NCBI GenBank assembly: GCA_038373885.1
Contig: JAWZYV010000058.1
Coordinates: 1 to 64,000, forward strand
Reading direction: 5' to 3'
Length of the DNA stretch: 64,000 nucleotides
Source of the DNA: Cheiracanthium punctorium
Lineage: Eukaryota > Arthropoda > Arachnida > Araneae > Cheiracanthiidae
The notes beneath the pieces were generated by a model. It was not told where the DNA came from and searched no databases. It saw only the letters and a list, made by a program, of their open reading frames with translations. Every line of letters begins with the position of its first letter. Positions within the stretch are counted from its first letter, which is position 1. Positions 24,180 to 35,029 of the stretch are shown here, piece after piece. Made by a program: the position numbers and the translations under genes.

Positions 24180-24430
24180 GTCTATTTTAAGAAGGAATTC
24201 CTAAAACGCTCATGTGGCTCCAAGGAAAAGTTCGCAAAATAGACATCGGACATAATAAGAAGCAGCAAACTGAGTTGACTAAATATTTATCTTTATTTTA
24301 TGTTAAAAAAATGCTAGGAAAGTGTCAGACCAATTATAGTACAAATACCTAACTGCAAAGTATAACACCCCTAAAGCATTTTCAAGTTCAAGGTAAGAAA
24401 GAAATCCCGTGTATTTGTTTATCTCTCTAT
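24180..24430. repeat. Second, diverged copy of the exon-2 intron flank
   Basis: Phrases at 24187-24260 (TTTTAAGAAGGAATTC, TTCGCAAAATAGACATCGGA) and 24360-24415 (TATAACACC, TTCAAGTTCAAGGTAAGAAA) match 17470-17710 in order. The exon 2 expected next to it is absent, so this looks like the trace of a lost gene copy inside the gene 1 intron. Confidence 0.6.
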
Positions 24431-24439
24431 TCTAAAGAA

Positions 24440-24727
24440 CAGTAACGGCTGCTGCTGTCACCTCCGCCGCCGATGTCAGAATCTTGTTCTGCTATCACCT
24501 CCGAAACCATGGGGATTTGAATTTCGACGAAGGTGTCCACGGAATCGGAAGATTCCGGGAAGCGTTTTACGAAACCCTCAGGAGTTCACGCACTTGGCGA
24601 AAACAGAAGCGCGCCAACGATTTGGCGGAAGAGAGACGCGCATTGCGAAAGTCACTGTCTCATACTAACCGCGCTCCAATACATCATTTTCGCGGTTCGC
24701 TTGTTTGGTTGTTTTCGAGTTTGTACT
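24440..24727. other. GC-richer stretch, unexplained
   Basis: A locally CpG-rich block with frames such as GRFREAFYETLRSSRTWR on the plus strand. The YETLR string recalls exon 2 but surrounding residues do not match, so I leave it unassigned. Confidence 0.3.
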
Positions 24728-25217
24728 TTAAACCTTTGAGGCACAACCCTTTCCCAATGCTGAAAAAGGGCAGCCGTTGCCATCACTCGGCGTAACTACC
24801 AGCAAGATGGCGGTCGATCGAAACGTTCATCGCGTGCCACAGATCTAGAGACCCTTTTTTGACGACAGCTGGCTGTGCCGGGCGTTGAACGTTGGCACGC
24901 GATGAACGTTTCGATCGTACGCCATCTTGCTGGTAGTTAAGTCGAGCGATGGCAACGGTTGCTCTTTTTCCAGCATTGGGCAATCTATCCAGCTGTTCTC
25001 GCATTCTTCCATTTTTCAGCAGATGTCGATGCTGTTAAAAATAATCGTGACAATTTTTTGACGGGAAATGACGTGCTAAAAAGTAAAGGATTCTCGTGGA
25101 ACTATGTCACCCGCAACTATTTTTATAGAAATCAAATCTATTCTTTGTGACTGGCAACAGTCAAAACGTCAGAGTTGGGTGCTTCCCGAGCGGGAACACT
25201 GCGCGTTAAAGGGTTAA
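24728..25217. mobile_element. piggyBac-like foldback MITE
   Basis: TTAA at 24728 followed by ACCTTTGAGGCACAACCC; the right end is GAACACTGCGCGTTAAAGGG followed by TTAA at 25214. The two halves are long inverted copies of each other (ACTACCAGCAAGATGGCG and its complement). Confidence 0.75.
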
Positions 25218-25221
25218 AAAA

Positions 25222-25682
25222 ATGTCTCTGTGGAAATTCAAACAGAGTGCTTTAGATGAGATCGTTCAAAAATATCCAATAGATCGTTCAAAAAACAATA
25301 AATTGCGTTGTTGATGATTTAAAATCTAACGACGAGATCGCTGTTTTACGGCTACCGCTGAAAGATAAAGATGAATCTGAAGCTTTCAAAGATTCTCTTT
25401 CCAACATTATGAAATTAGAATGGATTGTTAATTACAGTAAGTCACAATTTGGAAAGTATAAATAAACTCAATTTTTTTAAATCGTCTAGAGAGAAAAAAA
25501 TAAAAGTGCAGCCACCATCTATAGCAACACGTCGTCCTGGTATAACAAGAACTAGTACAAGAGTTCCAGCAGGACGACCTCGAAAACAGCTACAAAATAA
25601 AGGCGTTAAACGCAAAATAAGTATTACTGAAAGTGTTTCCAAAAACAGGCCCAACGCAAAATCCCATGGAACAAACCATTGA
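25222..25682 (+). pseudogene. Unrecognised AT-hook-like gene remnant
   Basis: An ATG just after the MITE starts MSLWKFKQSALDEIVQKYP; a frameshift near 25300 leads to VVDDLKSNDEIAVLRLPLKD and on to KLEWIVNYS. A GTAAGT at 25437 and a TCTAG at 25489 would bound a 53-bp intron, but the phases do not agree, so either decay has occurred or there is no true intron. The last part is basic with an AT-hook-like VPAGRPRKQL and ends in TGA at 25680. I do not recognise the family; a transposon-associated protein is likely from context. Confidence 0.4.
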
Positions 25683-25689
25683 GGATTTT

Positions 25690-26540
25690 TTCCCTACACA
25701 TTTTTGTAGAACACATAATATTATTAATTAATTATATACTTAGATTTGTATTTTATGATTTTGTAAATAAATTTATTCATAGTTTGATTATTTTGTTTTT
25801 TAATAATTGTATTTTCTCTGGAAAAATTTACAAACATAAAGTTTCCACATTCTACGACGATTGTTTTTGAGAAACGCCAGTTGCATACATACATACGTAC
25901 GTACGTACAGACGGCATGGAAAAACTGGCCAAAATAGACTCGCCGCTGGTCAAAATGAGTTGCAGACACGTTTATATGATCGTGCATGCTAGTTTACGAT
26001 GAGATGCACCGAAAATATTCTTAAAAGTAAATTTAGAATTAGTCAAAATCGGTTTTTTCGTCGAAATTAGGTCCCGAAATTTTTCGGGATCACATTACTT
26101 CCTTCTACACCGTACAAGGAAGTAAAAAGATTTTGACTATTTGTAGCCTGTAAATTAATAATTGAAAAAATTAGGCATTAACTAATTTGAAAAAAAAAAA
26201 AGAAAAAGAAACTAAATTCAGATATTGTAATAATTTAGGGGGCCCCAAAATCGAGGGCCTAGGGCGCATGCCCCACTTCAATGGATTCCAAAATTGGACC
26301 TTACTGCGCCACTTTGGCCACCTGTTAATGAAAATGCGAAATTTTCTTTTTATTTATTTTTTGTTAATAGCTTGGTCCACAGTTTCCTTAAAATCGGTCT
26401 CTAAACACCTCTACCTTAAATATGGTCACACTGTGGATATCAGATTTATTTTCATGTATGAAAATATTTTGATTCAACTTTTACGAATCTTTTTTTTTTT
26501 TTTTTTTCCGTGACAGCGAGAATGTGTGTGAATGTCTACT
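25690..26540. other. Intron 1 of gene 1, donor side
   Basis: 25840-25930 matches 58437-58500 (ATTCTACGACGATT, then a TACG-rich run). 26110-26420 matches 46030-46640 in gene 2, which carries a piggyBac-like MITE at a site that is an empty TTAA here (TTTCCTTAAAATCGG). Otherwise no feature. Confidence 0.5.
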
Positions 26541-26543
26541 TAC

Positions 26544-27064
26544 CAAGATAAACATATGCCCATGAACGTACGTTGATCCATGTACACAGGTTTCGCCAGA
26601 CCGTAAGTGACGATAGCTCTCATTAACCGGGAATCGTTTCTGTGGAATTCACTCATAAGATATTCCTTCAGCATGTACCTTCCATCAATTCCGATTTTCT
26701 TGACTTTACCATCAAGAAGAACATCCTGGAAGAGGCCGAAATATGCTTCATTATCTTTTCTCCAACCCACGGGCCTAAACATGAACAAGTAGTACATGTA
26801 GACCACAATTATCCTGCCGACAATGTCTTTGCTTGGACATCCTGGGTGACCCAGCAACAATTCCATAAGACGCCTAGTCGTCTCTCGGATCGAATCCTGA
26901 TTATCAGGGTAATGCCTAAAAGCGAGAACGTGATCTTCGTGAAATATCCTTCCGATCACCTCCTCCCATGACTCTACAGCACGCAATTCCTGTAAACTTT
27001 GCAAGTACTTCTTTAGCGACATCACTGAGTGCCTGAGTTCATCAGCTGAGTAGTCCATGTCCAT
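26544..27064 (-). CDS. SOCS-box gene 1, exon 1 (N-terminal half)
   Basis: Encodes 173 residues and two bases of the next codon, ending at a CTTG|GTAAGT donor. I chose the ATG at 27062-27064: it has A at -3 and G at +4, and genes 2 and 3 have an ATG at the same place. The frame stays open 27 codons further up in genes 1 and 2 but without an ATG, and gene 3 has one extra base there, which fits 5' UTR. The chain is helical and hydrophobic-patterned (SVMSLKKYLQSLQELRAVES, WEEVIGRIFHEDHVLAFRHY, YLFMFRPVG, SRLMRAIVTYGLAKPV) with no signal peptide or known domain. Joined to exon 2 it gives about 372 residues, cytosolic or nuclear by inference. Confidence 0.75.
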
Positions 27065-27246
27065 GATATAATTTAAAAAATCACGAGCCGAGTTCAACAG
27101 AACGTGAAATGATGTCTTCTGCTGTTTAGTTAAATGATCGTCCACTGGTCACCCGGAAATTCGCGAATCACTTGCCAAAGAAATACGGAACTGGATTTGC
27201 TGCACGTGGCTATCATAAGATGGCAAGATCCACAGAGAGAGATATC

Positions 27247-27254
27247 TATTTATA
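27247..27254 (-). promoter_or_regulatory. TATA box of gene 1
   Basis: TATAAATA on the minus strand about 185 bp above the chosen ATG, followed by a CTCTCTCTGTGGATCTTG block that is conserved above gene 3. Confidence 0.5.
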
Positions 27255-27377
27255 AACACCTATACTATTCGTACCCTTGCCCCAAGCATTGACCTTGAAC
27301 TGAGGTCGATGGCACCAAGGTCGATGGCCCAAGGCAGTGGTGTGGTTTAAAAGGGGGCTGTAACGGGGTCGCCGCGA

Positions 27378-29265
27378 CTGGAGTGGAGAAAGAGAGAGGA
27401 AAGCAAGAGGGGGTCTGGGTACTGGTTTTCGTGACGTCACAAGAAAGGATGGGATTTCGAACAGTTTGCATTGAGTTCAATGGAAGAAATGGAATTAATA
27501 ATGCCAGTAAATACTAGTAGCTTAATTTTTTATGACGCATTGAAATAGCATTTTCGTTTTACAACACTTTGTTCTTAAATAATAGTGAATCAACAATATT
27601 TTTTGTCAGAAATTAATGAAATAAATTGGTACTGAATTTGAATCAGTTTCAGCAATATGTGTAGTGTGTTCTGTATTTCGGGCTAGCATATACATTCTAA
27701 ATACTATCATGGTTACTCACTGTTATCATTTAGCTAAAATAATATGTATATGTATTGAATTTTATTCGTTGTATAAGCATAAAGGCATATTTATTGTTTA
27801 TAATTTTTATTACTTTTACTTAAAAACTGGAGCCGTTTGAATAGCTAATTTGGGGATGTATAATGATTTTATCAAGCAGCAAATTTACTTTTAATTCATG
27901 AGGCTGTAATTTTTCGGCCTTTTTTCTCAGATAACTGCTGTTTTCTACACCATCGGCATTGTTTTCTACACAAATTTTTGTACATAATTTTCTGAGATTC
28001 CGTTCATGCGGAAGACACAAAAGTCCGAGATTGTATATTTCTTTATAACAGATGGGGGATTTAATATAAATGGAAAAGGCATAAGCGATTAAATCTGGGC
28101 TATACTTTCGAGCTTTGGGCTTTAAAACTGTTAATGACAGTTGCTCTTCCAGAAACTTAATTTTATCCAATATATTTTGATCAATGTTTTCATCTTGCTG
28201 CTCGATGAACAATGCGAGTTGCTCTAAAATTGAGTTAATATCCATATCCGTATTCATATTTATTTCCGAATTTTCCACAAATTCCAATATACAGTTCAGC
28301 TGGGAATACTTCTTTAATAAATACCTTCCACTTTTTTGTTTTTCTAAGAATACAGAAAACAGATTTTTCTTTGTTCTTTTTTGATTTATAAATACATCAA
28401 CAGTGAGATCCGCATTTACCTTTACGCTGCTTGATACGTGCAGTGGAAGTGGATCTGCGTTTAATTTATAATAAATTATGAAATTTTCCTTAACGTAGTT
28501 TTGCCATGAAACTCTTGATGTATTTCTCAATTTCAAGTCTTCAAAAGAAGTTATAATATCCATTGCATTATTTTTTTTGGTTGCTTCAATATCTTTTTTC
28601 AAAACGTTTTCTCTTCTTTTAGAAGGATCAGTTCTTTCCTGTTTTTTGGTGATGTCCGATAGATAGGCTGGTAAGTTTGAAAAAATACACGGGATAGCAT
28701 TCTGTTTTAATTTGTAATGTTTTCTTTTTACATTTAAATGTGTTCCATCTGATTTTGAAACTGTATCCTCTTTTACAACATCTTCATCACGAAAATGTTG
28801 AATACAAACGTATGTATTTTTTCTTGGGGACCAATTTTTTCTTGGAATTTTTTTTTATCCATTCAGCCCGCTTTTCAACGTTCTGGGGAAACATAAAAAC
28901 TTTTACGTTTTCTCCCCTTTTATAGTTAGCTTTACAGCCTGGGACGCAGCAAGACGAAGGCATAGTGATTGCTAGAACAAAAGAACAGAAATCAATAAAA
29001 CTAAGGCAAAATACGGACAGTTTTATATTTTTATGTACACTATAGCTTAATAACTATTATCAAGTATGTTGTATTAAGAATACAGATTGCTGACTTACCA
29101 TTAATATCCAAAAAAGGCACAAAACATCATAGTTTCTTGTACTTTTCCCTATGATTCCAATGCTTTTAACGGCGAAAAGTCCATCCTTTCTTGTGACGTC
29201 ACAGCACCTCGACGCGTCCAGTACCCAGGCTCGCCTTGTAATCGACACTCTCCCCCTCCCCTCCC
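27378..29265 (-). mobile_element. P-like (THAP) transposon, degenerate
   Basis: The coding remnant is flanked by inverted sequences: CTGGGTACTGG plus GTGACGTCACAAGAAAGG at about 27414-27450 on the plus strand, and the same two blocks inverted at about 29180-29232, each holding a TGACGTCA (CRE-like) palindrome. A stretch outside the ends (GGGGTCGCC, then CCCGGGGGCTCCG) is contiguous, inverted, at 62105-62160, which supports insertion between these blocks. Exact termini and target duplication were not resolved. Confidence 0.55.
27820..28963 (-). pseudogene. THAP-domain P-element-like transposase remnant
   Basis: The ATG at 28961-28963 opens a THAP zinc finger: MPSSCCVPGCKANY supplies the first cysteine pair, then VFMFPQNVEKRAEW. 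A base change in an A-run near 28845-28860 shifts the frame; the finger's closing CIQHF (Cys and His ligands) is in the next frame. That frame continues through a basic linker and a P-transposase-like helical block (YSPDLIAYAFSIYIKSPICY, then LPHERNLRKL) before a TAA at 27820. The RNase-H-like catalytic core is missing, so this is a truncated, inactive copy. Confidence 0.75.
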
Positions 29266-29299
29266 TTCCCGGGGGCTCCGGCTGTAAGGGGCATTTGGA

Positions 29300-29905
29300 C
29301 GCGGATTGCCTGGAGCTATAAGAAAATACCCCCGAAATGCAAGGCGAAAAAGACGTCCATTTTTTCCCACTGTCGAAAGAATTCAGAATCTTTGTAGAGG
29401 GTGGTCAAATTAGGGGAGAAAAGAGCAGTTGTTGGGCGATAAAAAGCGGTCATTTTACTTCTTATCTTTCGTGTGGGTCATTTTCTCTAAATGTCCTGTA
29501 CATTTTCCCCTTGCTTTTTTTCTGTTTTTTTGTCGTAGTACAACCTTTAACCCCTCTACCCCCCGTAAAAAATTAAAAAATTTCATCTGCGTATTTGCAT
29601 TAATGGTAAAATTCAAAATATTATTTGGGAAAAAAAAATAATAATATAATGTACTTTCCCATAAAAAAAAAAGAACGAAAAAAGCTTGACAAAATGAAGC
29701 TGATAATTTTGGCTGTGGCTAACAATTTTACACTTCCTGTTATATTCCCTCCTTTCAAATACCAATATCGAATTTTTAAAGTTTCGAATTTCTGAGCCAT
29801 TTCAAATGCATAAGATTACAGAAGAAAAGCGTGAGAAATTATAGAAATCAAAAGAAAACTTGATAAGTTAGTATATTTGTGTGTATATTTCGATACAGAA
29901 TTACA
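29300..29905. other. AT-rich stretch, no gene
   Basis: Short chance frames only. No bounded repeat recognised. Confidence 0.4.
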
Positions 29906-30490
29906 CTTCCCATATATTTTTTAGCAAGGAGTTGTTTACTAGCAAGTATGCAAATTCTTTAACATATATACAAGGTTAATCTAAACTCTTGGGCTAAACT
30001 TTAAGGGATGGTAACGCGTATTCACGTTAGATCTAAAGAGAACAGCACCAAACTCCAGACGGTTAGATCGATAGCCGTGCGAAAGGCTAGAACCCTGGAC
30101 CTAAACCATCTCCCAATGTTCAGTGGTTTTATCCACTCGACTATTCTTCGGCAATGCAAGTCAAAAGCTGCAATTGTAAAGGGGCATTTTAAACTTCTTC
30201 CCATATATTTTTTAGCAAGGAGTTGTTTACTAGCAAGTATGCAAATTCTTTAACATATATACAAGGTTAATCTAAACTCTTGGGCTAAACTTTAAGGGAT
30301 GGTAACGCGTATTCACGTTAGATCTAAAGAGAACAGCACCAAACTCCAGACGGTTAGATCGATAGCCGTGCGAAAGGCTAGAACCCTGGACCTCAACCAT
30401 CTCCCAATGTTCAGTGGTTTTATCCACTCGACTATTCTTCGGCAATGCAAGTCAAAAGCTGCAATTGTAAAGGGGCATTTTAAACTTCTT
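29906..30490. repeat. 291-bp tandem duplication containing a SINE
   Basis: 29906-30196 and 30197-30487 are nearly base-for-base identical (one A/C difference seen near 30104/30395). Each holds a minus-strand SINE of the 10141 family (about 30009-30172 and 30300-30463), with the SINE-internal GGTTAGATCGATAGCCGTGC block. Confidence 0.9.
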
Positions 30491-30494
30491 CAAA

Positions 30495-31300
30495 TGCCAA
30501 AATGTACTTTAAATTCTAATATTTTATGTGTTGTTAAAAAACCTTAGTTTACAAATTATGATCATATAATATGTAAAATATGTTAAGTAAATTATCTTAA
30601 CTTAAAAGACTTGAATGCCATTAGAGGATAGTTCATGTCATCGATAATGTCGTTTAGAGTTTATTTCTCCCTTCCCGAAGATTCCCTCTAGAAACTGCTA
30701 ATAATCATTGAGAAGATTTTTAAATTGCGAATTACACGCGTACCACGTGTCCACCATTGTTTCAGTTTTAGTTCGGGAATCGAACTTGCAAACCTAACCT
30801 ATATGGTTACTAATTCGATATCTCAAAGAATAGCTTGAGGAAGAACTTTCAAAACAATTGACAGTGTTTAGAATTTTAATTTACTAGCGGTAAAAAAAAA
30901 AAAAAAAAAAAAAAAGTTTCAGAAATCGGTGGTTATCAAACTTCTATGAGTAAATTTTTTTTAATACTTCTGAATTATATTTTAATAAAAACAATTATTA
31001 GAGCTACTAATTTTTTAACCGAATCCGAAAGGTTTTGAACACGTGCATATATGATTGAAAATTGTACTTATGTACCTAGTAATTTTAATCGATTCATAGG
31101 TATTTTCAATTTCTTTTGAAAATAGTAACAACAAGAATAAATTAATAATGTTTCTTGTACTTTTTTTTTATTTGAAAAGTATTTTGTACTTCTGTGTCGA
31201 TGGTGGTGGTGTTTTGAAGATGTATTCGGATTTCTGTGCCTATGCTTGAACATCCGCTTATAAATCCACGTCAGCGAAAGACACAAACACATGGGGGAGG
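30495..31300. other. AT-rich stretch, no gene
   Basis: A 24-bp A-run near 30892-30915. No supported feature. Confidence 0.4.
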
Positions 31301-31304
31301 GGGG

Positions 31305-31470
31305 CACAAATATCTTAGGCGGAGACTTTTCTGCGCACCTAATGCATATTCATGTTACATATGGAGAAAACCACACAAAACTCTATACCGTTAGACCGAC
31401 GGCCGCGCGAGAGACCAGAACCCTGGATCTCCACTTAAGCCATCTCCCAATGTTAAGAGGCTGTATTTTG
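31305..31470 (-). repeat. tRNA-derived SINE
   Basis: Same blocks as the tandem copies: GTTAGACCGACGGCCGCGCG and CCATCTCCCAATGTT, reverse orientation relative to 10141. Confidence 0.6.
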
Positions 31471-31479
31471 CTCTCTCTG

Positions 31480-32396
31480 TCATTAATGTCTGCCAGTCTT
31501 CTTAATTTTTTTTTCTTAAATTTCTTTTGTTGCTGAGCTTATTCTTGAAACTAATATTTCGCATACAACATTTCATACTTTTTGAGCTCTTTTCAAATGT
31601 TTCTACCTATCATAATCTCCTTAGGACAAAAAAAAAAAAACTTCTTTTGCATACTTTTATAGCTGCTAGTTTTAAAATTTACTAAAAATGTATTGTTTGC
31701 AGCTGTATCACCGATTATATACCCGATTGTTTGGCAAGAAGCTATTTCGCTTTGCAAGATTTTGCACCTTGCAATACATAGAAGGTTGTTTAAATATTAA
31801 AAATTTGAAAATAAAATAATTCTACGTGCAGTTTAAATGTACACAGAATGCATTAAACAAAGCTTTAATGAGGTCTTTGCTCATACGAATATACACACAG
31901 TTTATTTTTTAATGTATGCTATCTTAACATAATTTAAAAGAATAGGCAGGCATATGAATTCAAACATTATTTCAGACATTTTAAAAGAACGTCATTACAT
32001 TAAAATTCATCTTCAAGAACTGCATTGAAAATGAACTCAAAAAACCAAGCTTTACCGAGGGAAAAATTTTCAGGATATTTTGAAGGATGAAGGGATTTCT
32101 ACGTGGAAAGTTCTTTCACTGCGTTATTCGAAAAGCTGTAAATTAATGAAGGACAGATTCGCGTCCAAAAGCCCCATAAACGGGGGAAAGAGAGACTCGT
32201 CCAATTGCCCTCTCTGAAACCAGGAAACGATTTCTTCGGTTTGGCATTTCAGAGGTGGGGAGAAGCTCGCGTCCAAAAGCCCCATAAACCGTTCAGGGAT
32301 GATTCAGGGGAGGGGGAGGCGAGCTGTCACTACCCCGCCCACTTCGCCTCTTGGAACACTTGTGAAGTGACATGAAGAGATAAAAAATAGTTGGCT
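31480..32396. other. AT-rich stretch, no gene
   Basis: A phrase GCGTCCAAAAGCCCCATAAAC occurs at both about 32160 and 32270, a short local duplication. No gene. Confidence 0.4.
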
Positions 32397-32404
32397 TTGC
32401 CCCC

Positions 32405-32608
32405 CAGTGTGACCAACCAGATTGAGTAGATTTCTACATTTTGATTAGATTGTAAGTCAAATTTTAAGGTCCAGTAAATGTAGTAGATTGCATTTTTGAG
32501 TACATTAAATCTACTCAAAAATGCAATCTACTACATTTTCTATTGGACCTCAAAATTTGACTTACAATCTAATCAAAAAGTAGAAATCTACTCAATCTGG
32601 TCACACTG
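32405..32608. mobile_element. 204-bp hairpin MITE, hAT type
   Basis: CAGTGTGACCAACCAGATTG at the left and CAATCTGGTCACACTG at the right; almost the entire element is one inverted repeat, with arms of roughly 95-100 bp and only a few bases between. TTGCCCCC flanks both sides (32397-32404 and 32609-32616), a perfect 8-bp duplication. A transcript would fold into a long double-stranded stem. Confidence 0.9.
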
Positions 32609-32808
32609 TTGCCCCCTGGGGAATGAGTTTATGAGATTGAGATTGAACTAAGGTTAATGGGGTGAAGCACACTTGCACCTTCCCTGCATCTACCACTGGT
32701 ATGGGTGCCAGTATTGTTGTTTAGTTCATTCGAGTAATACTGATAGTAATCTTTATTATTTGATCCTTCCTATTCTACTTTGTTTGTCAAATGTAACATA
32801 AATATTAA

Positions 32809-32965
32809 TGACTATGTCATTTTATCTCTCACCCCCTTTATTGAAAAATGCGACATAATTTTGCATATTTTTAAATACTATTAGTTCGCAACAGCTTTAA
32901 TCTATTGTTACAATATTTCGTAAGCTGTAGAAAATGCATCACATGCATTTTTTACATAGATTTAT
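32809..32965. mobile_element. Left part of the 6657-type MITE
   Basis: TGACTATGTCATTTTATCTC start and a single 91-bp-type unit; the right TIR is replaced by another repeat that starts about 32985. Confidence 0.55.
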
Positions 32966-33500
32966 TAAATACTACTAGCTACTACCCGCTACTGCGCCGG
33001 CTTTAGAATTAGCTCCAGAGAGAAATGAAGCTTGTGTGAATAATAAGTATGTTTCCACTATTGACAAAAGTGACTGTATTTAAATATTACTTACTTTTTA
33101 CTTATTTTAAATGAAGTATAACATGGTAGTATACTTCATTAAAAATGAGAAAGTATGCAGAGTTATTAAATTAAGATTTTTTTTACGTATGTGGTGAATA
33201 GAGACAGTTACGACAATCATTGCGAACTATTTTTCGTGTTCTTGTAAAAGAAATATTTATGCTATTTACATGCATTTTAGCCAATGTTCATCAGGAATGC
33301 TGCCGTTTTCTATTAGTGAAAAGGTTTAGAATTGGTTCTGTAATACAGATACCCATAGAGCGTAATGTGTTAGAATTATTTTGAGTGCTCCTGTAAAAGA
33401 ACTATTTATGATGGATGCATAGATTTTAGCCATGACACTCAGGAATAGTGTAGCTTTCTATCACTGAAAAAAGTTTTCGAATCGGTTCAGTAGTTACAGA

Positions 33501-34111
33501 CAGAGCCCGTTTATCGGCAGGGCAACCGGGGCATCTGCCCTGAGCCCACGCATTTCAAGGGCCCAAAAATTTTTTTACCTTTCAACAAATTTTTATTTAT
33601 TAAAAAATTAAATTCTTAAAAAAACTTTGTACGAATATTTAATTTGCCATTTTCTCGAAAATACTCAAGAGCTGGCAGCTAATTCTCTGGCATTTTACTC
33701 CACTAAGGCCCTCTAAAACCCATCAGCATTAGGTCAAAGTTCGTGAGCCAACGTCTGAGTCTCTTTTTGTAAGTTTTTTATTTTAAAAAATCGTATCAGT
33801 TTTAAGATAAGTACTGTAAGTTTTGCAATTCTTTTCATTTATATCGTAAAGAAGTTTAGTATAGAAGTGTATGTAGTATGTGTCTAGATATTCATTATTT
33901 GTGAAAATAATTGTTATTCATATTTACTAAAGTCCTTTAATATTCTTTACTGCAATGTATTCATATATTTTGTGTTTAAACTCGATATATATATCTGCAG
34001 CTAAATGTGCCCAAAACAACTTAAATGCGTAATATGTAATTTCTCTCGTAAGTGCAAAGGCCCAAAAATTTGTATTTGCCCAGGGCCCAATTTCGTGATG
34101 ATCGGGCCCTG
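33501..34111. mobile_element. 611-bp non-autonomous hAT element
   Basis: Begins CAGAGCCCGTTTATCGGCAG and ends TGATGATCGGGCCCTG; flanks are GTTACAGA and GTTACTGA (7 of 8). A full homologue lies at 43372-43968. Confidence 0.85.
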
Positions 34112-34197
34112 GTTACTGAGATACACATAGAGCGTAATGTAATTCTTATGAGTATCCCTGTAAAAAAGCTGTGATATAAAAGTTAGCCTGTTATACT

Positions 34198-34460
34198 CAG
34201 GGCCTCACCCGTGGCTGAGATTGGAGGGCGGGAAACTGGAAGGCGGGAGGCGCCAGGTTCACGCAGTGATTATTTATATTTGTTCGAATTCCGGTCGCGC
34301 CTGTCGACCTGGCCGTTCGGAGTTTTCCGTGGTTTTCTACGAAACCTTGCGTGAAAACTGGCTAGGATCCCTTAGAAAGTCCCCCACAGAGGGCATTCCC
34401 TATATAGCCTAGGACCCTAGTGCAGTCAATCGACCTTAATCCACAAACAAACAAACAATA
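34198..34460 (+). repeat. SINE with (ACAA)n tail
   Basis: A-box-like GTGGCTGAGATTGG, B-box-like GTTCGAATTCC at about 34283, shared body CCTTAGAAAGTCCCCCAC, and an ACAAACAAACAA tail. Confidence 0.65.
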
Positions 34461-34589
34461 ATACTCAGGAATAATGTAACTTTCAATCAGTGAAAAAAAA
34501 TTCTAGAATCGGTTCAGTAGCTACAAAATGCCCATAGAGCGTAATGTATTAAAATTTATTTTGAGTGTCTTTGTAAAAGAATTATTTAT

Positions 34590-34626
34590 GCTATATGCAT
34601 GAAAGGTTGCCTTTCATGCATATAGC
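34590..34626. repeat. 17-bp-arm perfect hairpin
   Basis: GCTATATGCATGAAAGG and its exact complement with a 3-nt TTG loop. Confidence 0.8.
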
Positions 34627-35029
34627 AACGAACATAGCTAATTCAGGGAATAAGCTATGTTCGTTCCAAATTTGATCTAAATCTTTTCAGCCATTTTTGT
34701 GTGATTCAGTCACAAACATCCAAACACACAAACGTCGTTTATATTATGGGTAGGATTTGGAATTCTATGAACTCTAAGAAACAAATTTGGACTTTTCTTT
34801 CTTATGCTTTTTAATATCTTGAAATTGCAATTATTTTAGAAGATATTAATAAAAAACTGAAGCATAATGGTTGACAGGTTTGACAATTTTTGCCTGCATA
34901 AAATTCATTCATGCCCTTGCAACAAAGTTCCCAATTCACAAATAGTAAGTTCTCTTAGGTAGCGGGAGTTTCAAATTGACGCCAAGTCGTTTTTCTAATA
35001 CTTTTTCTAATAATAATTGTAACTGATTT

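Larger units (their letters stand above)
32985..34750. repeat. Composite retroelement-like repeat with insertions
   Basis: Starts CTAGCTACTACCCGCTACTG and ends with the phrase AAATTTGATCTAAATCTTTT and a run of CCAAACACACAAACG, the style of short non-LTR-mobilised repeats. The body phrase CCCATAGAGCGTAATGT occurs three times (33350, 34125, 34530), so it is built of tandem units. A hAT element (33501-34111) and a SINE (34198-34460) sit inside. Confidence 0.4.

Noticed and set aside
24484..24795. Plus-strand relic of exon 2 (FREAFYETLR)
   Set aside because: Five residues agree with the YETLRRNDG motif but the surrounding codons do not, so the likeness may be chance.
27065..27145. 27 additional N-terminal codons for gene 1
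   Set aside because: They would need a GTG start directly after an in-frame TGA, and gene 3 has a one-base length change there; the conserved ATG is better.
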